DNA of 64,000 nucleotides from Camellia lanceoleosa (Eukaryota > Streptophyta > Magnoliopsida > Ericales > Theaceae): NCBI GenBank assembly GCA_025200525.1, contig JANUSC010000392.1, forward strand, positions 62,001 to 126,000, in the 5' to 3' direction. Positions 1-10,692 of the stretch are shown here, in pieces. A model generated the notes under the pieces. The model saw nothing but the letters and a program-made list of their open reading frames with translations, was not told where the DNA came from and searched no databases. Numbering within the stretch: the stretch's first letter is position 1; every line of letters starts with the position of its first letter. The translations under genes and the position numbers were made by a program.

Positions 1-2028
1 GTTCCGTCCAACGGCCGGTCTACTACATCAGCCGGGCTCTCAGGGGGGCGGAGCAGAACTACCCCCTATTAGAAAAGCTGTCCCTGGCCTTAGTCACTGC
101 CTCCAGACGACTCCGCCCCTACTTCCAAGCTCATTCAATAGTGGTTCTCACCGACCAAACTCAAGAAGGTCATCGCGGCCCGAGCTCTCGGGAAGACTAA
201 TGCAAGGGTCGAGAGAACTAAGCGATTCGACATCTCTTATCGCCCCGGACAGCAATCAAGGGGCAGGCCGTAGCCGACTTCATCTTGGAATTTACCAATC
301 CAGCACCAACCACTACCCCTCCACCCACACCAACTCCATCAGAGCCAGAAGATCCTCATTGTTGGACACTCAATGTCGACGGTTCGTCTCGCAGGGAGGG
401 AAGTGGGGCTGGCCTCATCCTCACATCCCCCGAAGGGGGTTATTTCAAATGTGCCCTCCGCCTCTTGTTTGCGGCCAGCAACAATGAGGCCGAGTACGAA
501 GCATTGATAGCAGGACTTCGTCTAGCCAAAGACATTGGTGTTAGCCACATCCGAGTGTTCAGTGACTCCCAACTTATTGTCGGCCAGATCACGGGTGAAT
601 TCGACGCCAAGGATACCACAATGCGGACTTACAGAGACATGGCTCTCACCCTTGTTCGTCTCTTCAACACCTTCCAGATCAGACACATACCTAGGACGGA
701 AAACTCCAAAGCAGATGAGATGGCTCAGCTCGCCTCCGCCGACCAATCCGACCTCAGCCATGGAGTTCGCCTCGAATACCTGGCTCAGCCAGCCATCTCA
801 CCCGACCTGCAAGAGGTGCAATTTCTTCAGACGGAACCCATCCCTTGGGCATCCGACATCTTTCTCTTCTTGACCACGGGAGAACTCCCAGATGACCAAC
901 AGCAGGCTGCCAAGGTCAGAGCTCGGTCGGCTAACTACATTCCGGTCGACGGCGTCCTTTACAAGCGCGGTTTCTCACGACCGTACCTGCGATGTCTCAG
1001 CCCCGCCCAAGCAACCTATGTAATGCAAGAGATCCATGAAGGAATATGTGGCAATCATTCAGGTGGCAGATCTCTCGCTCACAAAGTACTCCGTACAGGC
1101 TACTTCTGGCCGACCCTCAACAAAGATGCCTCTGATTTACGTCTTTGAAATCGACAAGTGTCGGTAACCGCCAACATCCCCCATGCTCCTCCCACCGAGC
1201 TGATCACCCTCTGCAGCCCTTACCCGTTCGCCAAATGGGGTATTGACCTGGTTGGTCCACTTCCCACTGGCCGAGGCCAGACCAAGTTCGCAATTGTTGC
1301 CATTGATTACTTCACCAAGTGGGTCGAGGCAGAACCTCTCGCCACAATCACTGAACGGAACACCACCAAGTTTATCTGGCAATCGATTGTCTGCAGATTT
1401 GGCATCCTCGTGCCATCGTCTCGACAACGGCAAGCAGTTCGACAATGCTAGAATCGGAAATTTTGTGCGGATCTCCAAATTCAACCATGCTTCTCCTCCG
1501 GTCACCCCCAAGTAAATGGCCAAGTTGAGGTCACCAACCGCTCTCTCCTGAAGATCATCAAAACTAAGCTCGAAGCTGCTAAAGGCCTCTGGGCTGAGGA
1601 ACTACCACATGTACTCTGGGCCTACCGAACCACTGCTGGGACTCCTCTGGAAACCCTTTTCGCTAACATATGGCGTAGGCGGTCATTCTGTAAGTCGGTC
1701 TACCCACCCCTGTGGTCTTACATGCAGATCTCGCCACCAAGAACTCCGTCGGCGGACCTAGATGTCATCGAGGAGCTCAGAGAGGCTATTTGTTGTCGAT
1801 TGGCCGTGCAGTAAAATGAGAACACACTACAACCGCAGAGTCCGACCACGGAGTTTTCTCTGGCGACCTTGTCTTGAGAGAAGCAACTCTTGCCACAAAG
1901 AATCCAACCGAGGGCAAATTAGCGGCCAAATGGGAGGGGCCCTATGTGGTGAAGGCAGGCTGACCACTTACCGACTTCAAGATATGGATGGCGAGACCTT
2001 CCCCATCCCCGGAATCTTGAACATCTGA
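1..2028 (+). pseudogene. Ty3/gypsy (Tat-like) pol fragment: RT end, RNase H, integrase
   Basis: This is the 3' part of a retrotransposon pol gene; its beginning lies outside the window. Bases 1-200 read as the end of the RT-linked RNase H region (YYISRAL, then LALVTASRRLRPYF). The longest open piece (285-1148) is an archaeal-type RNase H with DGSS, NNEAEYEAL, SDSQLIVGQ and KADEMAQLAS, so its acidic residues are present. An integrase zinc-binding start follows (EIHEGICGNHSGG). The integrase core continues in other frames: WGIDLVGPLPTGRG and IDYFTKWVEAEP at about 1230-1340, DNGKQFDNA near 1425, and VLWAYRTTAGTPL near 1610-1650. Frames change at about 200, 1145, 1420 and 1500, so the gene is dead. 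The two successive RNase H modules are a known mark of the Tat lineage; assignment below that level is inference. Confidence 0.85.
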
Positions 2029-2184
2029 ACGCTACTATCAATGAATCCTCACTTTTGTATTGTCAAAATTGTTGTATTTTCCTTTTCAATACATAATACA
2101 AATGTCGACTGGAGCTCCCACTTTCTATAATTCAACTGTCTGAATGTAGCTTCCATGAAACTTCTCTTTGCAGCGCCACTTTCA

Positions 2185-2870
2185 AAAGCCTCAGCCAGAC
2201 CTGAGCACCTTCAAAAGCCTCAGTCCGACCTGAGCACCTTCAAAAGCCTCGGCCAGACCGAGCACTCAAAGCCTCGATTCGACTGAGCACTTTCAAAAGC
2301 CTCGGCCAGACTGAGCACCTTCAAAGCCTCGGCTGCCAGAGCACTCAAAGCCTCAGTCCGACCTGAGCACCTTCAAAAGCCTCAGCCAGACCTGAGCACC
2401 TTCAAAAGCCTCGGCCAGACCGAGCACTCAAAGCCTCAGTCCGACCTGAGCACCTTCAAAAGCCTCGGCCAGACCGAGCACTCAAAGCTTCAGTCCGACC
2501 TGAGCACCTTCAAAAGCCTCGGCCAGACCGAGCACACAAAGCCTCAGCCAGACCTGAGCACCTTCAAAAGCCTCGGCCAGACCGAGCACACAAAGCCTCA
2601 GTCCGACCTGAGCACCTTCAAAAGCCTCGGCCAGACCGAGCACTCAAAGCCTCAGCCAGACCTGAGCACCTTCAAAAGCCTCGGCCAGACCGAGCACTCA
2701 AAGCCCCAGTCCGACCTGAGCACCTTCAAAAGCCTCAGCCAGACCTGAGCACTTTCCAAAGCCTCAGTCAGAACCAGACCTGAACACCATCGACGACCTC
2801 AGTCAGAACCAGACCTGAGCACTTTCAAAAGTCTCAGCCAGACCTGAGCATTTTCACAAGCCCCAGTCAG
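2185..2870 (+). repeat. Short tandem repeat array downstream of pol
   Basis: About 25 tandem copies of a 25-29-bp unit with core GCCTCAGCCAGACCTGAGC, alternating with a shorter GCCTCGGCCAGACCGAGCAC form, joined by CTTTCAAAA or ACTCAAA. It lies between the pol end and the antisense ORF of element 1. Amplified tandem repeats between pol and the 3' LTR are known from Retand-type Tat elements. The array is not coding. Confidence 0.9.
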
Positions 2871-3470
2871 ACCTATGAATGAAGGCTCATAAAACAAGAC
2901 ACTCAGCCATGGTCTGACGCTTAACCACCATTTCAACATACTTTGACACTTAGTCAATATTTTAAAGAGGGTTGCCCATATTTCATTTGCAAATCACATG
3001 TTCAACATTGCATTTCAGCCTATTTTTTCAAGGTAATTTGACACTTAGTCAATATTTTAAAGAAGCCAGACCTGAGCATTTTCACAAGCCCCAGTCAGAC
3101 CTATGAATGAAGGCTCATAAAACAAGACACTCAGCCATGGTCTGACGCTTAACCACCATTTCAACATACTTTGACACTTAGTCAATATTTTAAAGAGGGT
3201 TGCCCATATTTCATTTGCAAATCACATGTTCAACATTGCATTTCAGCCTACTTTTTCAAGGTAATTTGACACTTAGTCAATATTTTAAAGAGGGTTGCCC
3301 ATATTTCATTTGCAAATCACATGTTCAACATTGCATTTCAGCCTACTTTTTCAAGGTAATTTGACACTTATTCAATATTTTAAAGAGGGTTGCCCATATT
3401 TCATTTGCAAATCACATGTTCAACATTGCATTTCAGCCTACTTTTTCAAGTAATTTGACACTAAGTCATG
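2840..3470 (+). repeat. Longer nested tandem duplications (about 215 bp and 95 bp)
   Basis: A segment starting AGCCAGACCTGAGCATTTTC is present at about 2836 and again at about 3065. Inside it, a 95-bp unit starting GAGGGTTGCCCATATTTC recurs at about 2967, 3196, 3291 and 3386, ending each time with TTTGACACTTAGTCAATATT or a close variant. It continues the tandem-repeat zone of element 1. The plus-strand open frame through its end looks incidental. Confidence 0.85.
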
Positions 3471-3705
3471 TTTTTAAGACGCAAGCATTCGCTGAACACA
3501 TCAGTACACAAAATAATCACAAGAAAAATCAACCAAGACCAAACCAATATAAGAAGAAAGATATACTGGCATCATCAACTAGAACCATAAGTGCCATTTT
3601 ATTCATTCAAAAAATGTGTGTACAAGTTACATACATCCCTTCCAAAAAAAAAAAAAAAAAAAACATGAAGATCACTTCCCTTCCTAACTCTACTCATCAT
3701 GAAGA

Positions 3706-6223
3706 TCACTCCTCCTCCTCGTTCGAAATGAGGTCAGCTTCTTCAACCCCCTCATCCAGTGGGGTCTGCGCTACGTCATCCTCTCCAATCACCACACTAC
3801 TCAGGTCTAAGTCTGGAAACAGCTCCTCAGCCTTGCGCTTGAACATCTTCCAACCGCTGTCCCAGTACTCAGCCATTTCATGCTTGTAGTAGTCAGATTG
3901 CTAGAAACTGTTGATAATTTCAGACTCTGTCCTCACCCCCAGATTTGTCGACGACCCAAAGACTCCCAGACTTATCCCAAATGGTACCACCATGGCGTCA
4001 TCGCCACGAAATTGGAGACCCTTTGAATTGTGCAACCGCTGCGACGCACAGATCAGGGTAGGCTGCCCTTTCCGAGGCCGCCATCGCCTTCACTTCGTCC
4101 CGCTCTTTTTTGCAGATCTCCTCTCGAGCCGCCCTTACCCTTTCTGCCTCCAACTCTTTTCGTAGAGCCTCACCTACAGTGGCTGCCCTCTTCCTCTCCT
4201 CATCCAGCTCCTTCTGCAACCCCTCCCTCTCCGCCTGCGCCTTCCCCATCTCTACCTCTAACTCCCTCATTAATCTACCCTTTTCCTCCTCTGCCTTGGC
4301 AAGTCCTTCCTCCAGCTTCCTCTGCAGAGCTTCCACCTTAGCGTCCGCCTCGTCTTTCTGCCTCACCAGTTCCTCATTGCTGCTCATGGCCTCTTCATGC
4401 CTGTCATTGGCAATGACACAGGCCCTTTGGGCCTCGTCCAGCTTTTTCTGCTCAGTAGCCAGCTGGAATTCAAGTGACACAACCTTGCGGCGTGCATCCT
4501 CCAACTCCAGCTTGGCTGCTTGCAGCTCCGTTCGGGCCCCCTCCCAACTCGCCTTTTCCTCCTTCAGTCTGGCAAGTTGTGCCTTAGCCTCCTCCACCTT
4601 GATTTTGGCAGCACCTGCCTTTCTGAAGAGAGACCCTGCCAGAGTTGTCACCTCCATCTGCGAGCACAGACCAACAGTTCGCCTCATTGAATCTGACGCG
4701 GACGGAGGCGACTCCTCCACGATTTTCACCAGACGGTCAGCCCCCGCCCTGGCGGAGCCTTCTCCAACCTCCAACGTTTCAGCCACCGCACGCGCATGAT
4801 AGATCGCCGTGTTCAGGCCAACCCCCCCCTCCTGAGGCACAACACCCCTTTGCACCTGCTGCCCCTCACTTGGCTCAGTCCTGCCCTCCTCCACCACCAC
4901 CTGAGGTATTGGGACAGTTTCAACAGCTTTCAGCGCTAGGGTCACCCTGCAGGGTCTCCACCCCGATTGAGCCTTCTCACCTTCTTAGCCCCAGGCTCCC
5001 TGCGGCCTCTTCGAGCACTTCTCTTCTTCTTCTTCTTCTTCAGACCTCCTCCTTCCCGGCCCTCTCCTTCACAGGTCCACAGGGGCTTTCGTGGCTCAAG
5101 GTGGTTAAATCCTTCTCCCCAACGGCTTTGGCGAGGCTTGATCCTCTCCTTCGCAAGGGTCATGGCGGTCGGTCTGAGCTCGAACCTAGCAAATGCAAGA
5201 AGGGCTCGATCCTCAGCCTCCTGCGCTTTCCTCCTCGCCTCCAACTCTGCTCGGTCCAGATCCCCTCCGGTCGGCCGAGGACCCAAATTTGCCCCACCTA
5301 ACCTTCTCTTTTTCCCTCCATTCTTTCACCCTTTTCACCCTCTCCTCCGCCTCAGCCCCCAACTTTGCCTCCACCGTCTTGATTGGTACCTTCCAAATGG
5401 TGCGCATCCCAACCCCGCCGCTGCCAGGAACATAGAACCACCGCGTACGCCAACCCTTAATCGACGTAGGCGGACGGTCCACCACCCTTCCCGCCGCCAC
5501 TGAAGTGTGACCCATGTTTCTTGCTGACCAGAGGCTTTGTAGCAAGCGAAGAACTCCTCCACTGCCATCCCCCTCCCCTCATTCGCCTTCCCCCACGAAC
5601 TCGCACAGGCCAGCACGATTTTCCACGCGTTGGGCATCAACTGGCCCGGCGCTACTTCCAGGTGGTTGAGCACGTCCACCACTATCTGAGGCAGCGGCAG
5701 CCTCAGTCCTCCCTTCAGAGCCTCCTCGTACAAGGAGAACTCCTCGCTTTGTCTGATGGCCTCTCCGTTGATGTTGGCACAAAGAACTCCACTTCGGAAT
5801 CTGCACTTCTCGCGGATAGCTTCCAATTCCGCCTCGATTCACGATTTATCCGCCTTTGTATGCCAATGATCCGCCCCTCACTAATCGGCGTCGGAGTCGC
5901 CACCAAGGTGGAACCATGGAAACGCCTCGTCGATTCCCCACCTCTCCGTCTGCATCAGGTACCAATTCCTCCGCATCGTCATCCCCCAATGGATCTACCC
6001 TGACAATTGCGGTCCCTTCGTTAGCCATTTCTAGGCAGTGTCTGCGAATAGCTTCAGATGCAGGTCCCAGAAAATCAAAGAAATGCTTCAATGGAGTATC
6101 GTGAGCGACAAAGGAACTGATACTTGGAGCGTTTTCAATTTTTGTAAAGAAGTAGGTGAATCGTATGATGCCAAAAGCCCACGGTTTGCCCGTATTCCAA
6201 GGGTCCAAATTAATTTTCGCCAT
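3706..6223 (-). pseudogene. Antisense ORF of element 1 (gypsy-associated, Transposase_28-like, with coiled coil)
   Basis: A broken antisense gene about 840 codons long, opposite in orientation to pol and placed between pol and the probable 3' LTR. From its ATG (6221-6223) it reads through WNTGKPWAFG, then LPLPQIVVDVLNHLEVAPGQ and LMPNAWKIVL, then VDRPPTSIKGWRTRWFYVPG. That order resembles the 'putative gypsy type transposon' domain (Pfam Transposase_28) often found in plant gypsy elements; this is recognition by pattern, not a search. A lysine-rich stretch (4990-5050) and a long coiled coil rich in E, K, A and L (4060-4800) follow. The likely tail (DYYKHEMAEYWDSGWKMF) is at 3710-3900, beyond a stop near 3998. 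Frames change near 5840, 5500, 5300 and 4943. Its role is unknown. Confidence 0.7.
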
Positions 6224-6403
6224 TGAAAACCTTTCAAATCATCCGCCAAAGCGTATCATCAATGCCCATAATAATCCTCGACGTTTCACTCTCATCTAAC
6301 GTTGACCTTTCCTCCCCAAAATTTCGCCAGTATGGCCCAGATGCACCGACTTTTTGCCTCACCTTGTCTTTTTCCACTTCAAATCGCCGTGACACACGCC
6401 TCT

Positions 6404-6575
6404 TGAGCCCGTGCCCTTCCGCTCGGTCGGCCTCACTTCGGCCACCCTCACGGTCGGCCTCTCTCTCACGGCCACCCTCACTTGCCGGCCTCTCGCTCGG
6501 CCACCCTCACGGTCGGCCTCTCACTCGGCCACCTCACTTGGCCGCCCTCTCCCACCTCACGGTCGGCCTCTCCTG
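6404..6575. repeat. GC-rich GGTCGGCCTC short-repeat tract
   Basis: Imperfect repeats of CGGTCGGCCTC and CGGCCACCCTCAC, about 25-35 bp per unit, repeated five to six times. The tract sits between the start of the antisense ORF of element 1 and its probable 3' LTR. It could belong to the antisense leader. The open frames across it are repeats read as protein. Confidence 0.7.
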
Positions 6576-6639
6576 GACTTCTTTTCTTCATTGCCACTAT
6601 TCCTTCGTTGGACTAAAGTCAGCACTTTCGAATGGGGAC

Positions 6640-7218
6640 TATCGACATGGGTAGGCCCAGACAGCCCACAAGGATCACGCCCACCATGAGTAAACCCAAG
6701 CCCACCATCTAGACCCCATTGCACAACCCGGTCGTGAAACCCTAAGACAACTGGAGGCCAACTGAGCTGGGAAGGCCAATGATGCTCGGACACGTGGCGG
6801 GTGCAGAGCAGGCCATGTCAGCAGACAAAGATCTGCAAAGTTATTGCCACAGCACATCACCATTAATGCAACCCATCACCGCATTTATTGCGACAAACCC
6901 CTCTCAGCCGGAATGACGCCCCCTCACCCTGAACGAGATGAACCACGGCGCAAGCTTTCGGCAAAAAGGTCAGAACGACTAAGACAGCCAAATGATTACC
7001 AGAGGATATAAGCAAAGCTCGAAGACAAGAAGAAGGTTAAGTTTTTCCCATCTCCTATCTCTCTCTCTCTCTCTACATTTTCTGTCCATCTCCTTCTCTA
7101 ATTCACACACCGGAGGGTTCGCCGGGGGACTACCTCGTTCCCCGATTGAACTTGTTTGCAGGTTACCCAGTAGGCTTGAGGAGCTTGGATCGGTCCAGCC
7201 CATCCACGAGGACTAACA
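6640..7218 (+). mobile_element. Probable 3' LTR of element 1
   Basis: The left edge is approximate: a purine-rich AATGGGGACT at 6631-6640 could be the polypurine tract. The right edge is set at ACTAACA, ending in CA at 7218. Inside are a TATA-like GGATATAAGC near 7005-7014 and a (CT)n tract at about 7057-7074, as expected for a promoter and leader. The 5' LTR lies outside the window, so ends and TSD cannot be checked here. Confidence 0.4.
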
Positions 7219-7400
7219 GCATTATCAATTCGTATTTTAAGCAAATCTCAAAATATATATTTCTAATTTACCCAATAATAACAAACTATGAATAGGTAGG
7301 ACTCAAATTCTTCTAATAAAGTAATTATTTGTGTTAAATCATGATGGAAAATTGCATAATATAAGACGTATAATTAGGGGTCATCATTGAGATGGATTAA

Positions 7401-7968
7401 GACCATCTCCAACGGAGAACCAAATCCAGCATCAAATTCAAAATTTGATGAAAAATTCACTTTTCACAGCTCTAACCGTTGCACCAAACTCATATCAAAC
7501 TGAGGATTCACCAAACAAAACATCAAACTGATACCGGGAGACAGATTTTACCAAATCACTGTTACTGACCGTTGAAAGTGGTACACCGGTTGCCCGGGTG
7601 GTTGCCCGACCGGTTGACCAACCGATCAACCGGTTCTCTTTGAAATACATGGGTTTAAACGGGTCAAAAACAGTTCAAACCGTTTAAAAAAAAAAAAAAA
7701 TTTTGCCTAGGTGGTCGACCGGCCGGTTGACCACCCGGTCGACCACCCAAAAGTTCAAAAAGTTCAAAATAAAAGGTTCAAACCGGTAAAAAAAAAAAAA
7801 ATTTACCCTTAACCGGTTGACCGGCCGGTCAACCAACCGGTTGCCCGGCACAAATTTGATGAAACGGATTTGATGCGGAACCGTTGGAGCGCGACGTATC
7901 AAATTAAGGAAATAGCCTGTTTTTTACTCATATTTGGTGAAATATTTGTTACACCGTTGGAGATGCTC
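7401..7968. mobile_element. MITE, PIF/Harbinger-like, copy 1
   Basis: The terminal inverted repeats are GACCATCTCCAACGG on the left and its near-complement CCGTTGGAGATGCTC on the right, flanked by TAA on both sides (7398-7400 and 7969-7971). A 3-bp TAA/TTA duplication is typical of PIF/Harbinger MITEs. The inside is built from short palindromes of the type GGTTGACCGGCCGGTCAACC, with A-runs. A second copy lies at 61117-61701. There is no coding capacity. Confidence 0.8.
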
Positions 7969-7971
7969 TAA

Positions 7972-9725
7972 CTTGCAATTATCACATATATGTTAATAGA
8001 TTTTTTTGGGTTTTGATCAGTTAATGTGCTCGTAAGGGCCGGGTTTATTTATAAAAAAAATTAAAATCAAGTTCCACTCGTAAGCCTAAATCTTGCGGGC
8101 CAAAATCAAACTGAACCAGATTATATATTTTTTTATTAGACTTATATTATTAAGTTCTACAATTTTTTTTTTAATAATTCATATGATCAAATTAATTAAT
8201 ACTACTAAAACAATCAAATTAAAGTATAAATTCATCAAATTAACAAATCAGGACAATAGTATATGTAAAAAGTTAAGTGTTAAGAAGATATCACCGGTCA
8301 CTGTCAAATTCAATTTTAACAAATTGTGTTTTGTGTATTTTTTTAAATACAATTTATAAGAATAATATGAGTTGTTAATTGTTTTTTTTTTTAATGGAAC
8401 AATATTCATTTTAATATATTAAAATTGAATTTAACACTGTCATTTTTTTGGATAATATTATTTTTTTTAACGGGATAGTTTTAGTCAGGCTGATACGATG
8501 GTCAAGTTAAATTTACCTATGCAGACTTGTACGGGCCGGGTTTATAGGTAGACTCGGATTTCAAACTTTTGTCCAAATTCCAAAGTCCTAAATCATCTTC
8601 TACAAGATGTAATAAGCTGAACAATCAAGCGAACTGACAGACAGGCCATGAAAATAAATAAAAAAAATTCACAAGATTAGGTGACGTTTGGATGAGTTGA
8701 CCCAGTTTTTTAAAAAGCATAAAATTTATTTTAAAATTTTTCAAAACTGGTTTTGCACAAAAATTAAAATGACAGATGGTTTTCAAATTTTTTATTCTTT
8801 TTATTTTATGAAAACATGAAAATCAAAAAGTAAAAAACTAAAGCGACAAAAAGTATAAACACAACAATTCATCCTGTGAGTTTGAAAGCAATCTAATGTT
8901 TTGATTTTTGATTTTTGATTTTTTGAGGTTACTTGTTATACTTGCCATGAACATGTACAAGTAAGCACCTCTTAACAAATAAACCAAGCTAACAACCAAA
9001 AAATATTGAAAAATGTTTTAGACCTCTAAATTGTGAGCTTTAGAAGAGTTCTAATTTGTGAGTCTCAGTGTGTGATTTGATGTTTTAGTCTTTGATTTTT
9101 TTTTTTTCCCCTTCAAATTATCACGTCACTAGTACTCTTATTAGAGCTCTTAATCACCACTGAAAAAAATTTAAAAACCAAACCACCAGTTAAATAAGTG
9201 ATGGAGTCAATATCGAACATCACTAACGTATACACAAATAAGAATATTCATCATGAAAATTCGAAGTTAGTTGACTGTGCTCCATATTGGAACAATAATT
9301 TTACCGACACAGAACTATACATAAAATAAAAAGTAAATAGCCAAAAGTGTATTTTCTAGTGCTTTTTGGCCAAAATCCAAACCTAAAATTTGATACAGAT
9401 CTTACCTACTGTTCCCTATGTTATGTATAAGGTCATATGATCAGAGACAAAACGCTAGTTTATTAGCTTATTTAATTTATTTAGTTAAAAAACTTAGGTA
9501 TTATTTGGTAAGTTTATTTTTTTTATTAAAAAGTCTAAATTAGTTAAATTTGCTTATGTTAAAAAAACCCAAAAAAAAAAAAAAAAAAAAATTCTCAGAA
9601 GGTTTAAAATAAATTAATTTTGTTATCGTTAGCTTTTGTAGATTTATTTTTAGCTAATAAACTAATTTTTTTAACTACCTCGCAAAGGAAGTCTCAATTG
9701 ATATATGTGATTTGTAAATGATTGT
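7972..9725. other. AT-rich intergenic DNA, no gene seen
   Basis: There is no credible ORF. A GGGCCGGGTTTAT motif occurs near 8037 and again near 8536, which may mark one old element. Starts resembling MITE ends (GACGTTTGGATGAG near 8684) have no partner I could find. The rest is poly-A, poly-T and AT-rich sequence. Confidence 0.6.
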
Positions 9726-10079
9726 GGCCTTGTTTGGTTTGTCTTTTTGAGAGATACTTTTTGACAAAAAAAGTTTCAAAAATCTATTTGGTAAAAAAAA
9801 AATTAAAATTCAAAATCACTTTTTTCCTTTACTTCATATCAATTAATTACTTTTTTTTTTCTCTCCTCTCTCCTTCTCTCACATCTTACACATTAATTAA
9901 TCATTTTTTTTTTCTCTCACACCCATTTATTTAACTACAAAAAAAATAAAAACAAATAAAATTCCCAAACTCTAAGACTATTTTCAAAACATACAACTAA
10001 ACAAAATTTTAAATTTTGTAAACTCTTTTCAAAAAATTATTTTTTAAAATTATTTCTCAAATACAAACCAAATATAGCC
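9726..10079. mobile_element. MITE-like element
   Basis: The left end GGCCTTGTTTGGTTTG and the right end CAAACCAAATATAGCC are imperfect inverted repeats of about 24 bp, enclosing AT-rich sequence without coding potential. No clear target-site duplication is visible, so superfamily and exact ends are uncertain. Confidence 0.5.
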
Positions 10080-10460
10080 TTTGTATTTCAAAATTAATTT
10101 TTCAAGTCCAATGTGACCCTATGTTCCACATCAGCAAAATAAAAAACAAAAAATAAGAAATCGTATTTGGGTAAACTTTAAATGTAGAACATAATTCACG
10201 TCTTAGTGACGGAATCGAGATTTTAATTTAAGAGGGATAATGTTGAGTCAAATATTATAAATATTACTAAACGTACGCATGACAAAAAAAAAGTTTATTA
10301 TCAAACAAATTGCATATAGATTGTAGACACAAAAATAAATAAGAAAAAATTATATATTTTAGTATAAAAGAGACGTTGATAACATTTTTGTTTTCATCAA
10401 TACGACTTACAAATTTATGATGAAAAATGGGCTAAGTGCTATGAGAATTAGGAAAACTTA

Positions 10461-10689
10461 GGCCTCGTTTGGGAACCCTTTATTTTAGTCAAAAAGTCAA
10501 AAAGTTACTAAATTAGTCAAAAAGCTAACAACTCATACCAAAAAATGAAAGATTCTCTTTTCTCTCTACTTTTTGCACATATTTTCGTAAAAAGTCAAAA
10601 ATTCATCCCAAACATACTAGTTTTTTTTAACTCATATTTTAGTCAAATAGCCAAAAAGTTACTAAATTAGCTTGTTCCCAAACGAGGCC
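10461..10689. mobile_element. MITE, PIF/Harbinger-like (229 bp)
   Basis: The inverted ends are GGCCTCGTTTGGGAAC and GTTCCCAAACGAGGCC, a perfect 16-bp match, flanked by TTA on both sides (10458-10460 and 10690-10692). Inside are repeated AGTCAAAAAGTTACTAAATT motifs in inverted order. It is non-coding. Confidence 0.8.
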
Positions 10690-10692
10690 TTA

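Noticed and set aside
3642..3663. A-run as a poly(A) tail of a processed pseudogene
   Set aside because: The neighbouring gene is on the minus strand, where the run is T, so it cannot be its tail.
3416..3889. 157-codon plus-strand ORF through a run of A
   Set aside because: It overlaps tandem repeats and the C-terminal end of the antisense gene, and its composition is not protein-like.
4030..5503. Long plus-strand open frames rich in Ser, Pro and Leu
   Set aside because: They are shadows of the minus-strand coiled-coil gene at 3706-6223, which has the coherent protein sequence.
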